From Nocardioides sp. Root122 (GTDB taxonomy: Bacteria; Actinomycetota; Actinomycetes; Propionibacteriales; Nocardioidaceae), in assembly GCF_001425025.1 (NCBI RefSeq), contig NZ_LMDE01000010.1, positions 330,212 through 394,211 on the forward strand: a stretch of DNA of 64,000 nt. Reading direction: 5' to 3'. How positions within the stretch are numbered: the first letter of the stretch is position 1; each line of letters starts with the position of its first letter. Positions 52,867-61,743 of this stretch are shown piece by piece. A program made the translations under genes and the position numbers. The notes under the pieces were generated by a model. The model worked only from the letters and a program-made list of their open reading frames with translations, was not told the DNA's origin and did no database searches.

Positions 52867-55020
52867 TCACATGTCCCGGGTCACACGCACGAGGAGCCGG
52901 ACGACGTCGCGCCGCCCCTGAGGGGACGTCGCCACGACGCGCACGGCAGGTCGTCCTGCGCTGGCGGACGCGCCGGCCTTGACGCGGACCCTCAGGCGGA
53001 GGACCTGGCCGGGCGCGAGCGCGGGCGTACGCCAGCCGTGACGGCTGAGCCTGCGGGAGCGGTCGACCCCACGGTGGACGTAGGACACCCTGAGGGTGCC
53101 CCGTGCGAGCGACCGCGGAGCACGCAGCACGAAACGGCCGCGGGCGCCGCCTGCGTTGCGCACCCGCAACGTCGCCCGGACGGTACGACCTGGGCGCACC
53201 TTCGTGCGCAGGACCTGGGCCGTCGGGGCGAGCGAGCCGGTGCCCACCCAGCGGCCGGGCGGCACCCGCAGCGCCAGGTCGGGTCTCGAGACCGCGCTCG
53301 GCGGCGTGGTCGGTGTCGGGGGCGGGACGACGGGTGCGACGACGGTGAAGGACCGGCTGCGTGTCGTCGTGCCGCCCGAGCCGTCGCGCGCCGTGACGGA
53401 CCAGGTGTGGGTTCCGGGGACGCTGGTGTCGAGCTGCCGCCCCGCCGGCCCGTCGCACGACTGCAGCGTCGAGCCGCCCCGGTCGGTGCACGAGAACGAG
53501 ACCGGTACGACGGAGCCCTGGGTGACGCTGGTGCCGTCCGCGGGTCCGTCGACGGCGACCTCGGGGTCGAACCCGTCACGTGCCGGCACCAGTGCGGCGC
53601 GATAGCTGATGTAGGCCCGCGGAACGACCCCGTCGACCGGCTGCTGGGTGTCGCTCAGCCTCCAGATGGTCCTTCCCGCCGAATCTGTCTCGGCCGCTAT
53701 CGAGGACGGCGCGGAGGACCAGCCGATCAGCATGTTGCCGCTGTCGAACTGGGTCGCCGACCCCATGAACCACGCGAACCGGTCGCTCTCGCCGTAGGTC
53801 TTCACAGGTGTGGCGATTCCGCCGGCGAGCTCGAACTCGACGACGCGGGTCGAGGGCCGATAGACCGAGCCGCGCTCCGGGTCCTGCTGGTCGACGCAGA
53901 GGGGACGTCCGAAGAAGGCGCCGGAACCGTTGTCGAAGACCAGGACGTGGCCGTTGGTCAGGATCTTCGCCGAGTGCTGCGCGCAGACACCGGTGTCGGC
54001 GCTCCCGTCGGACAGGGCCGGGAAGGTGAAGTCGCTCGTGCGGCCGCCCAGCTTCCAGACCACCTCGTCGTCGGCAGGGTCGGTGGTGGGCCGGATCAGG
54101 AAGACGGAGCTGAAGTTGCGGAAGGACGCGAGGACGTCGCCGTTGGGCTGCACCTCGATCGAGTTGATGTGGGCGTAGTCCACGTCACCGGGGACCACCG
54201 TCTCGTCCGCGTACGGCGCGCTCGTCCACTGCCAGAGCACGCTGCCGTCCGGACCGAGGTGCTGGATGACCGAGTCGATGAGCCCCGTCGCTGCATTGGG
54301 CTCGTAGGCGATCAGCCACTCCGACCCGTCGGGCAGGAGGAGGGAGTCGTGGTCGTCGGTGTTCTCGAGGCCTGCGGTCTCGTGCCGGGCCACCTCCCGG
54401 AACTGGTCGTCGAGCTCGACCAGCGCGCCGCCCGTCCGGCCGGCGGTGGTCGTGGGTCGATGGACGGTGAAGCGACCGTTGCCGTTGAGCTTGAGGTCGA
54501 GCACCCGCTCGGCGTGCGAGCGGGTGTAGACCGGCACTCCATTGCGGTCCACGATCGTCTCGAAGCGCGGGGCCGTGCTGTTGTCGTAGCGATCGAGCGT
54601 GAGCGCGATGTTGCCGGGCTCGACCGGGGCATCCGTCGACTCGGCGGCCAGCGTGGGGAAGCCATCCGGCACCACGTAGAAGGCAACGGCGCGGCGCTCC
54701 TGCCCACTGCCGATGAAGACGGAGATCTCCTCGCCGGCGCGCAGGCCGGTGAACGTCCTGGTGCCATCGGCATCGGGGACTCCGTTGAATGCCACGTCCG
54801 TGGCGTCGGTGACGTCGACCCGTACTGATCCGTCCGCCGCCGGGAACACTGCGTACCTGGTGGTCGCGGGGTCGTAGGCGGGATACATCCGCGCCCCGCT
54901 GGCGACGGTCACGGACGGCGTGGTCGCTCCCTCGGCGGGGGCGGGGGAACCGGGCGCGATCACAAGAGCGGTGGCGGCCAGCGCCGCGCTTCCGCACAGC
55001 GACCAGAGGCGGGTTGGCAA
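52867..55020 (-). CDS. secreted arylsulfotransferase-family protein
   Basis: A 717-residue protein with a signal peptide (LWSLCGSAALAATALVIAPG, then AEGATT). Residues 40-520 follow the arylsulfotransferase beta-propeller family: NGNGRFTVHRP, LENTDDHDSLLLPDGSEWLI, HINSIEVQPNGDVLASFRNF, CAQHSAKILTNGHVLVFDNG, SATQFDSGNMLIGW. A Pro-rich linker and Ig-like modules (about 530-717) follow. It would move sulfate between phenolic compounds outside the cell. Start is TTG 55020, seven bases after AAGGAG; longer frames run antisense into glyA. Confidence 0.78.
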   Translation of the reverse strand: MPTRLWSLCGSAALAATALVIAPGSPAPAEGATTPSVTVASGARMYPAYDPATTRYAVFPAADGSVRVDVTDATDVAFNGVPDADGTRTFTGLRAGEEISVFIGSGQERRAVAFYVVPDGFPTLAAESTDAPVEPGNIALTLDRYDNSTAPRFETIVDRNGVPVYTRSHAERVLDLKLNGNGRFTVHRPTTTAGRTGGALVELDDQFREVARHETAGLENTDDHDSLLLPDGSEWLIAYEPNAATGLIDSVIQHLGPDGSVLWQWTSAPYADETVVPGDVDYAHINSIEVQPNGDVLASFRNFSSVFLIRPTTDPADDEVVWKLGGRTSDFTFPALSDGSADTGVCAQHSAKILTNGHVLVFDNGSGAFFGRPLCVDQQDPERGSVYRPSTRVVEFELAGGIATPVKTYGESDRFAWFMGSATQFDSGNMLIGWSSAPSSIAAETDSAGRTIWRLSDTQQPVDGVVPRAYISYRAALVPARDGFDPEVAVDGPADGTSVTQGSVVPVSFSCTDRGGSTLQSCDGPAGRQLDTSVPGTHTWSVTARDGSGGTTTRSRSFTVVAPVVPPPTPTTPPSAVSRPDLALRVPPGRWVGTGSLAPTAQVLRTKVRPGRTVRATLRVRNAGGARGRFVLRAPRSLARGTLRVSYVHRGVDRSRRLSRHGWRTPALAPGQVLRLRVRVKAGASASAGRPAVRVVATSPQGRRDVVRLLVRVTRDM

Positions 55021-55091
55021 AGTAAAGCTCCTTCGTCCCGGCGACCATACGTGACGTCGGTTCCGGTGTACGCGCGATGAAGGGATCGTCC

Positions 55092-55097
55092 TAGGCT
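55092..55097 (+). promoter_or_regulatory. -10 element of a leaderless promoter for glyA
   Basis: TAGGCT seven bases before the ATG at 55105. Confidence 0.5.
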
Positions 55098-55104
55098 GTC
55101 CGCC

Positions 55105-56541
55105 ATGACGGACTCCCTCATCAGCAGCGCGTACACCCAGGCCCTGGAGGTCATCGCCTCCGTCGAGCCGCGGATCGCCGAGGCGACCCGCCAGGAGCTC
55201 GCCGACCAGCGCGGCTCGCTCAAGCTGATCGCCTCGGAGAACTACGCCTCGCCGGCCGTGCTGATGACCATGGGCACCTGGTTCAGCGACAAGTACGCCG
55301 AGGGCACCGTCGGGCACCGCTTCTACGCCGGCTGCCAGAACGTCGACACCGTCGAGTCACTCGCCGCCGAGCACGCCCGGGAGCTGTTCGGCGCGCCCTA
55401 TGCCTACGTCCAGCCGCACTCCGGCATCGACGCCAACCTGGTCGCGTTCTGGTCGATCCTCGCCAACCGCGTCGAGACCCCCTACCTGCAGAAGATGCAG
55501 GCCAAGAACGTCAACGAGCTCACCGAGGCCGACTGGGAGACGCTGCGCCACGAGTTCGGCAACCAGCGCCTGCTGGGCATGTCTCTCGACGCCGGCGGCC
55601 ACCTCACCCACGGCTTCCGCCCCAACATCAGCGGCAAGATGTTCCACCAGCAGCAGTACGGCACCGACCCCGGGACCGGGCTTCTCGACTACGACGCGGT
55701 CGCCGCCAAGGCGCGCGAGTTCAAGCCGCTCGTCCTCGTCGCCGGCTACTCGGCCTACCCGCGCCGGGTGAACTTCGCCAAGATGCGCGAGATCGCCGAC
55801 GAGGTCGGCGCCGTGCTCATGGTCGACATGGCCCACTTCGCCGGGCTCGTCGCCGGCAAGGTCTTCACCGGGGAGGAGAACCCGGTGCCCTACGCCCACA
55901 TCACCACCACGACGACCCACAAGTCGCTGCGCGGGCCGCGCGGCGGCATGGTGCTGGCGCAGGAGGAGTTCGCCGCGGACGTCGACCGCGGCTGCCCGAT
56001 GGTGCTCGGCGGCCCCCTGTCGCACGTGATGGCCGCCAAGGCCGTCGCGTTCGCCGAGGCCCGCACGACGGAGTTCCAGTCCTACGCCCAGAAGGTCGCC
56101 GACAACGCCAAGTCGCTCGCCGAGGGCTTCCTGAGCCGCGACGCCACGCTGGTCACCGGTGGCACCGACAACCACATCGTGCTGCTCGACGTGTCGTCCT
56201 TCGGGCTGACCGGCCGCCAGGCCGAGTCGGCGCTGCTCGACGCCGGTGTCGTCACCAACCGCAACTCGGTGCCTGCCGACCCCAACGGCGCCTGGTACAC
56301 CTCCGGCGTCCGGCTCGGCACGCCCGCGCTCACCACGCGTGGGTTCGGCCACGACGAGTTCGACAAGGTCGCCGAGCTGATCGTCGACGTGCTGAGCAAC
56401 ACCGAGGCCGGGACGACCAAGGCGGGCGAGCCCAGCAGGGCGTCGTACGTCCTGGGCGACGGCGTCGCGGACCGTGTCACCGCCCAGTCGGCGGAGATGC
56501 TCGACAAGCACCCGCTCTACCCCGGACTGGTCCTGGGCTGA
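55105..56541 (+). CDS. glyA: serine hydroxymethyltransferase, long form
   Basis: A 478-residue PLP enzyme that converts serine and tetrahydrofolate to glycine and methylene-tetrahydrofolate. The PLP lysine is in [14 protein letters not shown] (near 268-281); [33 protein letters not shown] and [11 protein letters not shown] are typical. It is about 60 residues longer than the common 415-430-residue form, mostly from an insertion near 130-170 ([20 protein letters not shown]), a variant known in actinobacteria. It makes glycine, the substrate of ThiO, though the genes are far apart. Confidence 0.93.
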   Translation: MTDSLISSAYTQALEVIASVEPRIAEATRQELADQRGSLKLIASENYASPAVLMTMGTWFSDKYAEGTVGHRFYAGCQNVDTVESLAAEHARELFGAPYAYVQPHSGIDANLVAFWSILANRVETPYLQKMQAKNVNELTEADWETLRHEFGNQRLLGMSLDAGGHLTHGFRPNISGKMFHQQQYGTDPGTGLLDYDAVAAKAREFKPLVLVAGYSAYPRRVNFAKMREIADEVGAVLMVDMAHFAGLVAGKVFTGEENPVPYAHITTTTTHKSLRGPRGGMVLAQEEFAADVDRGCPMVLGGPLSHVMAAKAVAFAEARTTEFQSYAQKVADNAKSLAEGFLSRDATLVTGGTDNHIVLLDVSSFGLTGRQAESALLDAGVVTNRNSVPADPNGAWYTSGVRLGTPALTTRGFGHDEFDKVAELIVDVLSNTEAGTTKAGEPSRASYVLGDGVADRVTAQSAEMLDKHPLYPGLVLG

Positions 56542-56550
56542 GGTCCGGGC

Positions 56551-57243
56551 TCACCCGTCGGCGCCGGTCCAGACGTAGCCGACCTCGGGACGGCCGGCGC
56601 CTCCGTAGCGGGGCTGACGGGTGACGCGGCCCTCGTCCGCGAGGTGCTCGAGGTAGCGCCTGGCGGTCACCCGGGAGACGCCGATCTCCGCCCCGGCCTC
56701 GGCCGCGGACAGGCCGTCGGGCCGCTGGCGCAGCGCCAGCACGATCGCGCGCAGCGAGTCCAGGCTCATCCCCTTGGGCAGCGTGTCGCCGGTCGGTCGG
56801 CTGCGCAGCGCCCCGAAGAGCTGGTCGACGTCGTCCTGCACCACGTCGCCGGGAGCGCTCTCCAGCCGCGCGCGGAACTCGGCGTACTGCTCGAGCTTGC
56901 TGCGGAAGGCGGCGAAGGTGAAGGGCTTGAGCAGGTAGAGCACCACGCCCTGCGACACCGCGCGGCGCACCACCTCGGTGTCGCGGGCCGAGGTCACCGC
57001 GATCACGTCGACGGTGCGGCCCTCGGCGCGCAGCCGCTGCAGCAGGCCCAGGCCGTGGCCGTCGGGGAGGTGCATGTCGAGGAGCACCAGGTCGACGGCG
57101 TCGTCGCGGGCCAGCAGGCGCATCGCCTCGCCGGCGGAGCGGGCGACCCCGGCGAGCTCGAACCCCGGGACGCGCCCGACGTACGTCGCGTGGGCCTCGG
57201 CGGCGACGACCTCGTCCTCCACGACCAGCACCCGCACGCTCAT
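56551..57243 (-). CDS. response regulator, CitB/DcuR family
   Basis: A 230-residue regulator: receiver domain 1-120 with acidic pocket VVEDE, phospho-acceptor Asp in LVLLDMHLPDGHG, and lysine in YLLKPF; then a C-terminal HTH near 175-215 (GLSAAEAGAEIGVSRVTARR). The family senses citrate or C4-dicarboxylates together with a CitA/DcuS kinase. ATG overlaps the kinase stop. Its likely target is the divergent dicarboxylate symporter gene. Confidence 0.88.
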   Translation of the reverse strand: MSVRVLVVEDEVVAAEAHATYVGRVPGFELAGVARSAGEAMRLLARDDAVDLVLLDMHLPDGHGLGLLQRLRAEGRTVDVIAVTSARDTEVVRRAVSQGVVLYLLKPFTFAAFRSKLEQYAEFRARLESAPGDVVQDDVDQLFGALRSRPTGDTLPKGMSLDSLRAIVLALRQRPDGLSAAEAGAEIGVSRVTARRYLEHLADEGRVTRQPRYGGAGRPEVGYVWTGADG

Positions 57244-58838
57244 CGGAGGTCGCCTCCGTCGGCCGTCTCGACAGTGAGGGCGAACCGCGCGCCGCCGAGC
57301 GAGGAGTCGGTGACCTCGAGCCGCCCACCGTGGCGGGAGACGACCTGCGAGACGATCGCGAGACCCAGGCCGCGCCCCTCGGCGGCCTTGCTGGACCAGC
57401 CGCGGTCGAGGACCTGCGCCCGGTCCTCCGGCGGGATGCCGGGACCGGAGTCGTCGACCTCGATCCGGAGCGAGCGTGCGTCGCCCGCCAGGCCGACGCG
57501 CACCCGCTGCGCGCGCTCGGCGCGGGTCTCGGCCACCGCGTCGAAGGCGTTGTCGACCAGGTTGCCGACCAGGGCCACCAGGTCGCGCGGCGCGACCGGC
57601 AGCTCGGAGGGCAGCTCGCCCTCGATGTCGAGGTCGATGCCGCGCTCGGCCGCCTGTGCCGTCTTGCCGAGCAGCAGTGCGGCCAGCACGGGCTCCTCGA
57701 CCGCCGACACGACGACGTCGGCCAGCCCCTGGGCGACCTGCAGCTCCTGGGTGGCGAACTCGATCGCCTGCTCCGGCCGGCCCATCTCCACCAGCGAGAC
57801 GATGGTGTGGAGGCGGTTGGCCGACTCGTGGTTCTGCGAGCGCAGCGACTCGGTCAGACCGCGCACCAGGTCGAGCTCGCCGGTCACCGCCTGCAGCTCG
57901 GTGCGGTCACGGACCGTGACGACGGCGCCCACCTCGTCCTGGTGCCAGTAGGCGGGGGACGTGCTGAGCACGAGCACCTGGTGGCCCAGGACGTACGTCT
58001 GGTCGGCGACCGCCGTGCGTTGCTCGACCGCAGCGACGAGTCCGGGCGGCAGCCCGAGCTCGGCGAGCGGACGCCCCTCGACCTCGTCGGGCAGCGCGAG
58101 CAGGCGGACGGCCTCGTCGTTGACCAGCTGCACGCGCATGTCGGAGTCGACCAGGAGCAGTCCTTCGCGCACCGCGCCGAGGACGGCGCGGTAGTACTCG
58201 TACATCCGGGTGATCTCGCGCTCGCCGAGGCCGTGGGTCTGGCGGCGGAGGCGTCGTGCGATCAGCCACGCGCCGAGGAGGCCGGCGAGCAGCGTCACCC
58301 CGGCCGCGAGGGCGATGCCGGGCAGGTCGCCGAGCAGCTGCCGGTCGAGCCGGTCGACGGTGATGCCCACCGCGACCATCGCGACGACCTGGTCGCCGTC
58401 GCTCACCGGCACGACGGCCCGGACCGAGGGCCCCAGCGTTCCGGTCTTCTCCTCGGTGAAGACCTTCCCGTCCAGCGCGCCGCCGGTGCCCCCGACGAAG
58501 GTGCCGCCGATCCGGCTGGTGTCCGGGTGGGTCCAGCGGACCCGGTCGGTGCTCATGATGACCACGAAGTCGGTGCCCGTGTCGCGGCGGACCTCCTCGG
58601 CGAACGGCTGCAGCGCCGTGGTCGGGTCGGCTGTCACCACCTCCCGGCGTACGAAGGGGGAGTCGGCGACCGACCGGGCCACGACCGTGGCCTGCTCGCG
58701 GGCCGCCTTGCGGGAGTCGCGGCGCGCGTCGAGGGCCGCCAGCGCGACGGCGGTGACCACGAGGACGACGACGACACCGACCTGCAGCAGCAGGATCTGG
58801 CGGGCCACCGGGCTCTCGCCCTGGGCGCGACGCGTCAT
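57240..58838 (-). CDS. sensor histidine kinase, CitA/DcuS family
   Basis: A 532-residue membrane kinase. Spans near 14-36 and 170-192 enclose a PAS-like external sensor (about 40-168, DSPFVRREV to GPSVRAVVPVSDGDQVV). A cytoplasmic PAS (220-320) and the kinase core follow: SLRSQNHESANRLHTIVSL holds the phospho-histidine in the CitA-type QNHExxN box, then NLVDNAFDAV, DSGPGIPPED and GRGLGLAIV. ATG 58838 was chosen because CACAAT seven bases upstream gives a leaderless promoter; ATG 58847 overlaps that box. Confidence 0.9.
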   Translation of the reverse strand: MTRRAQGESPVARQILLLQVGVVVVLVVTAVALAALDARRDSRKAAREQATVVARSVADSPFVRREVVTADPTTALQPFAEEVRRDTGTDFVVIMSTDRVRWTHPDTSRIGGTFVGGTGGALDGKVFTEEKTGTLGPSVRAVVPVSDGDQVVAMVAVGITVDRLDRQLLGDLPGIALAAGVTLLAGLLGAWLIARRLRRQTHGLGEREITRMYEYYRAVLGAVREGLLLVDSDMRVQLVNDEAVRLLALPDEVEGRPLAELGLPPGLVAAVEQRTAVADQTYVLGHQVLVLSTSPAYWHQDEVGAVVTVRDRTELQAVTGELDLVRGLTESLRSQNHESANRLHTIVSLVEMGRPEQAIEFATQELQVAQGLADVVVSAVEEPVLAALLLGKTAQAAERGIDLDIEGELPSELPVAPRDLVALVGNLVDNAFDAVAETRAERAQRVRVGLAGDARSLRIEVDDSGPGIPPEDRAQVLDRGWSSKAAEGRGLGLAIVSQVVSRHGGRLEVTDSSLGGARFALTVETADGGDLR

Positions 58839-58845
58839 GTCGCGC

Positions 58846-58851
58846 ATTGTG
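58846..58851 (-). promoter_or_regulatory. -10 element of a leaderless promoter for the histidine kinase
   Basis: CACAAT on the minus strand seven bases before the ATG at 58838. Confidence 0.35.
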
Positions 58852-58879
58852 CCGCACGTCCGTGGGCACCTGTGACGGC

Positions 58880-58897
58880 GAACACAACGAACAGAAC
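58880..58897. promoter_or_regulatory. tandem direct repeat, candidate DcuR-type binding site
   Basis: GAACACAAC (58880-58888) is followed at once by GAACAGAAC (58889-58897), one mismatch in nine. It lies in the gap between the kinase gene and the divergent symporter gene, where the response regulator would be expected to bind. Confidence 0.5.
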
Positions 58898-58974
58898 GGT
58901 GACGGGACTCACAGGCTCGACGACTCTTGCGGTCGGGCCGGCGATCGCCGGGACCCGGAGCCCAGGAGGACCAG

Positions 58975-60345
58975 ATGAGCACCACGCAACCGGTGACCAC
59001 GCCCGAGCGGCGGCGCGACCGCACCCACTACCTCTACATCGCGGTCATCATCGCGGTGATCCTCGGGGCCGTGACCGGCCTCGTCCTCCCGGACTTCGCC
59101 GTCGGGCTGAAGTGGATCGGCACCACGTTCGTCGCCCTGATCAAGATGATGATCCAGCCGGTCATCTTCTGCACCCTGGTGCTCGGCGTGGGGTCGGTGC
59201 GCAGCGCGGCTGCGGTCGGCAAGGTCGGCGGGCTCGCACTGGCGTACTTCCTGACGATGTCGACGGTCGCGCTGGCCATCGGCATGGTGGTCGGCAACCT
59301 GCTCGACCCGGGCAAGGGCCTCAACCTGTCCGACGACGTCGCCGGCATCGGCAAGGAGCAGGCCGCGGAGGCCCACGGGTCGACGACCGACTTCATCACC
59401 GGCATCGTGCCCGACTCGCTGCTCTCCTCGCTGACCTCCGGTGAGGTGCTCCAGACGCTCCTGGTCGCACTGCTCGTCGGCTTCGCGCTGCAGGCGATGG
59501 GCCGCTCTGGCGAGCCGATCCTCACCGGCATCGGCCACCTCCAGCGCCTGGTCTTCCGGGTGCTCGCGATGATCATGTGGGCCGCACCCGTCGGCGCCTT
59601 CGCGGCGATCGCGGCGGTGGTGGGCGAGACCGGCGTCGACGCCCTCAAGAGCCTCGCGACGATCATGGTCGCCTTCTACCTCACCTGCTTCGTCTTCGTC
59701 TTCGGCGTGCTCGGAGCGATCCTCAAGATGGCGACCGGGGTCAACATCTTCAGCCTGCTGAAGTACCTCGGCCGCGAGTTCCTCCTGATCGTCTCGACCT
59801 CCTCCTCCGAGTCGGCCCTGCCCCGCCTGATCGCGAAGATGAACCACGCCGGCGTCGAGAAGACGACGGTCGGCGTCGTCGTGCCGACGGGCTACTCCTT
59901 CAACCTCGACGGCACCGCGATCTACCTGACGATGGCGTCGATCTTCATCGCCGACGCGCTCGACAAGCCGCTCTCGATCGGCGAGCAGGTCTCCCTGCTG
60001 CTGTTCATGGTCATCGCGTCGAAGGGTGCTGCCGGTGTCACCGGAGCCGGCCTCGCCACCCTGGCCGGCGGGCTGTCCTCGCACCGTCCGGAGCTGCTCG
60101 ACGGCGTCGGCCTGATCGTCGGCATCGACCGCTTCATGTCCGAGGCCCGCGCGGTCACCAACTTCGCCGGCAACTCGGTGGCCACCGTTCTCATCGGTCA
60201 CTGGACCGGCACCCTCGACCGCGCCCAGCTCGACCGGGTGCTCGCCGGTGAGGACGAGTTCGACGAGGCCACGATGGTCGACGACCACGACACCTCGCCG
60301 GCGCCCGCCTCGCTGGCCGAGGAAGTGGTCCCCGCCGGTCGCTGA
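58975..60345 (+). CDS. dicarboxylate/amino acid:cation symporter (DctA/GltP family)
   Basis: A 456-residue secondary transporter. Helical hairpin 1 has the serine-rich STSSSESALPRLI (near 277-289), and span 7 the NLDGTAIY motif (near 308-315), both part of the substrate and cation site; GAAGVTGAGLATLAGGL is the second hairpin. It should import succinate, fumarate, malate or related acids, which the adjacent CitA/DcuS-type system would sense. ATG at 58975 follows a strong AGGAGGA. It ends at a 16-bp terminator. Confidence 0.92.
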   Translation: MSTTQPVTTPERRRDRTHYLYIAVIIAVILGAVTGLVLPDFAVGLKWIGTTFVALIKMMIQPVIFCTLVLGVGSVRSAAAVGKVGGLALAYFLTMSTVALAIGMVVGNLLDPGKGLNLSDDVAGIGKEQAAEAHGSTTDFITGIVPDSLLSSLTSGEVLQTLLVALLVGFALQAMGRSGEPILTGIGHLQRLVFRVLAMIMWAAPVGAFAAIAAVVGETGVDALKSLATIMVAFYLTCFVFVFGVLGAILKMATGVNIFSLLKYLGREFLLIVSTSSSESALPRLIAKMNHAGVEKTTVGVVVPTGYSFNLDGTAIYLTMASIFIADALDKPLSIGEQVSLLLFMVIASKGAAGVTGAGLATLAGGLSSHRPELLDGVGLIVGIDRFMSEARAVTNFAGNSVATVLIGHWTGTLDRAQLDRVLAGEDEFDEATMVDDHDTSPAPASLAEEVVPAGR

Positions 60346-60353
60346 CCCACCAC

Positions 60354-60391
60354 CGCGACGCCCCGGACCGTCCTCGGTCCGGGGCGTCGCG
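60354..60391. terminator. bidirectional terminator
   Basis: CGCGACGCCCCGGACC (60354-60369) pairs perfectly with GGTCCGGGGCGTCGCG (60376-60391) around a six-base loop: a 16-bp stem just after the symporter stop and before the convergent glgA. Confidence 0.93.
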
Positions 60392-60483
60392 GCATCCGCC
60401 GGTGCCGGCTGGGCAGGGGGTGGCGGCAGATCGCGTCCGAGAGGCGGTCCTGGCTGCGAAGTGCCGCCACCCTCGGTCGGGCG

Positions 60484-61671
60484 TCAGGTCAGCGAGGAGT
60501 AGAGGTCGAGGGTGCGGGTGGCGATCGAGCCCCAGCTGAAGGACTCCTCGGCCCGGCGACGACCGGCGACTCCGTAGGCGCGGGCGCGGTCGGGGTCGCT
60601 GACCGCCTCGGTGAGGGCGGCGGCGAGGTCGGCGACGTACTTCTCCGGCTCGAGCGGGGTGCCGGTGCCGTCGGTCGCCTGCTCGATCGGCACCAGCCAG
60701 CCGGTCTCGCCGTGGACGACGACCTCGGGGATGCCGCCGGTCGCGGTCGCGACGACCGCGGTCTCGCAGGCCATAGCCTCGAGGTTGACGATGCCCAGCG
60801 GCTCGTAGATCGAGGGGCAGGCGAAGACGGTCGCCGCAGTGAGCAGTGCGACCACGTCGGCGCGGGGAAGCATCTCGGCGATCCACACGACGCCCGAGCG
60901 GGCGGCGGCGAGGTCGTCGACCAGCCCGCGCACCTCCGCCTCGATCTCGGGGGTGTCCGGTGCGCCGGCACACAGCACGAGCTGGACCTCGGGAGGCAGC
61001 GCCGCCGCGGCGCGGAGGAACAGCGGGAGACCCTTCTGGCGGGTGATCCGGCCGACGAAGATCACGCTCGGCCGGTCGGGGTCGAGGCCGAGCTCGCGGA
61101 CCCGGTCGGCGTTGGGCACCGGCGACCACAAGGTGGTGTCGATCCCGTTGTGCACGACGTGCACCCGCGCCGGGTCGACCGCGGGATAGCTGCGCAGCAC
61201 GTCGTCGCGCATCGCCGCACTCACCGCGACGATCCCCGCCGCCCCTTCGTATGCCGTCCGCTCGGCCCAGCTGGAGAGGGCATAACCGCCGCCGAGCTGC
61301 TCGGCCTTCCACGGCCGCATCGGCTCGAGGGAGTGGGCGCTGACGACGTGCGGGATGCCGTGCATCAGGCCGGCGAGGTGGCCGGCCATGTTGGCGTACC
61401 AGGTGTGCGAGTGGACCAGGTCGGCGCCGGCGCAGTCGTCGACCATCGCGAGGTCGACGCCCAGCGTCCGGATGGCCGCGTTGGCGCCCGCGAGCGACTC
61501 CGGCTCGGCGTACGCCGTCGTGCCGGGCTCGGAGCGCGGGGCCCCGAAGCACCGCACGCGGGCGTCCACGTCGGGCAGCACCCGCAGCGCCCGCACCAGC
61601 TCGGCCACGTGGACGCCGGCACCGCCGTAGACCTCGGGCGGGTACTCCTTGCTGAGGACGTCGATCCGCAT
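60484..61671 (-). CDS. glgA: glycogen synthase / maltose-1-phosphate synthase, actinobacterial GlgA type
   Basis: A 395-residue GT-B (family 4) glycosyltransferase: SKEYPPEVYGGAGVHV at the start, HSHTWYANMAGHL, VGRITRQKGLPLFLRA and the donor-site YEPLGIVNLEAMACETAVVA. This short form of GlgA is the actinobacterial one, shown in mycobacteria to make maltose 1-phosphate from ADP-glucose (GlgM) as well as extend glucan. Divergent from glgC, which makes its ADP-glucose. ATG at 61671 has TAGGTT six bases upstream, so a leaderless mRNA. Confidence 0.92.
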   Translation of the reverse strand: MRIDVLSKEYPPEVYGGAGVHVAELVRALRVLPDVDARVRCFGAPRSEPGTTAYAEPESLAGANAAIRTLGVDLAMVDDCAGADLVHSHTWYANMAGHLAGLMHGIPHVVSAHSLEPMRPWKAEQLGGGYALSSWAERTAYEGAAGIVAVSAAMRDDVLRSYPAVDPARVHVVHNGIDTTLWSPVPNADRVRELGLDPDRPSVIFVGRITRQKGLPLFLRAAAALPPEVQLVLCAGAPDTPEIEAEVRGLVDDLAAARSGVVWIAEMLPRADVVALLTAATVFACPSIYEPLGIVNLEAMACETAVVATATGGIPEVVVHGETGWLVPIEQATDGTGTPLEPEKYVADLAAALTEAVSDPDRARAYGVAGRRRAEESFSWGSIATRTLDLYSSLT

Positions 61672-61677
61672 GAATCG

Positions 61678-61737
61678 AACCTAGACCGAAACGAGCACGC
61701 GAGGGAGGTCGACCGCGCCCCCGCGGACGGCTAGTTT
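61678..61737. promoter_or_regulatory. divergent leaderless promoters of glgA and glgC
   Basis: In the 72-base gap, TAGGTT on the minus strand (61683-61678) lies six bases before the glgA ATG and TAGTTT on the plus strand (61732-61737) six bases before the glgC ATG. CGAAAC (61687-61692) and GTTTCG (61734-61739) form an inverted repeat reaching across the gap. Confidence 0.55.
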
Positions 61738-61743
61738 CGACGC

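Noticed and set aside
55021-55317. N-terminal extension of the arylsulfotransferase reading back across the glyA start
   Set aside because: That part is antisense to conserved glyA codons and lies upstream of a clear signal peptide with its own ribosome-binding site.
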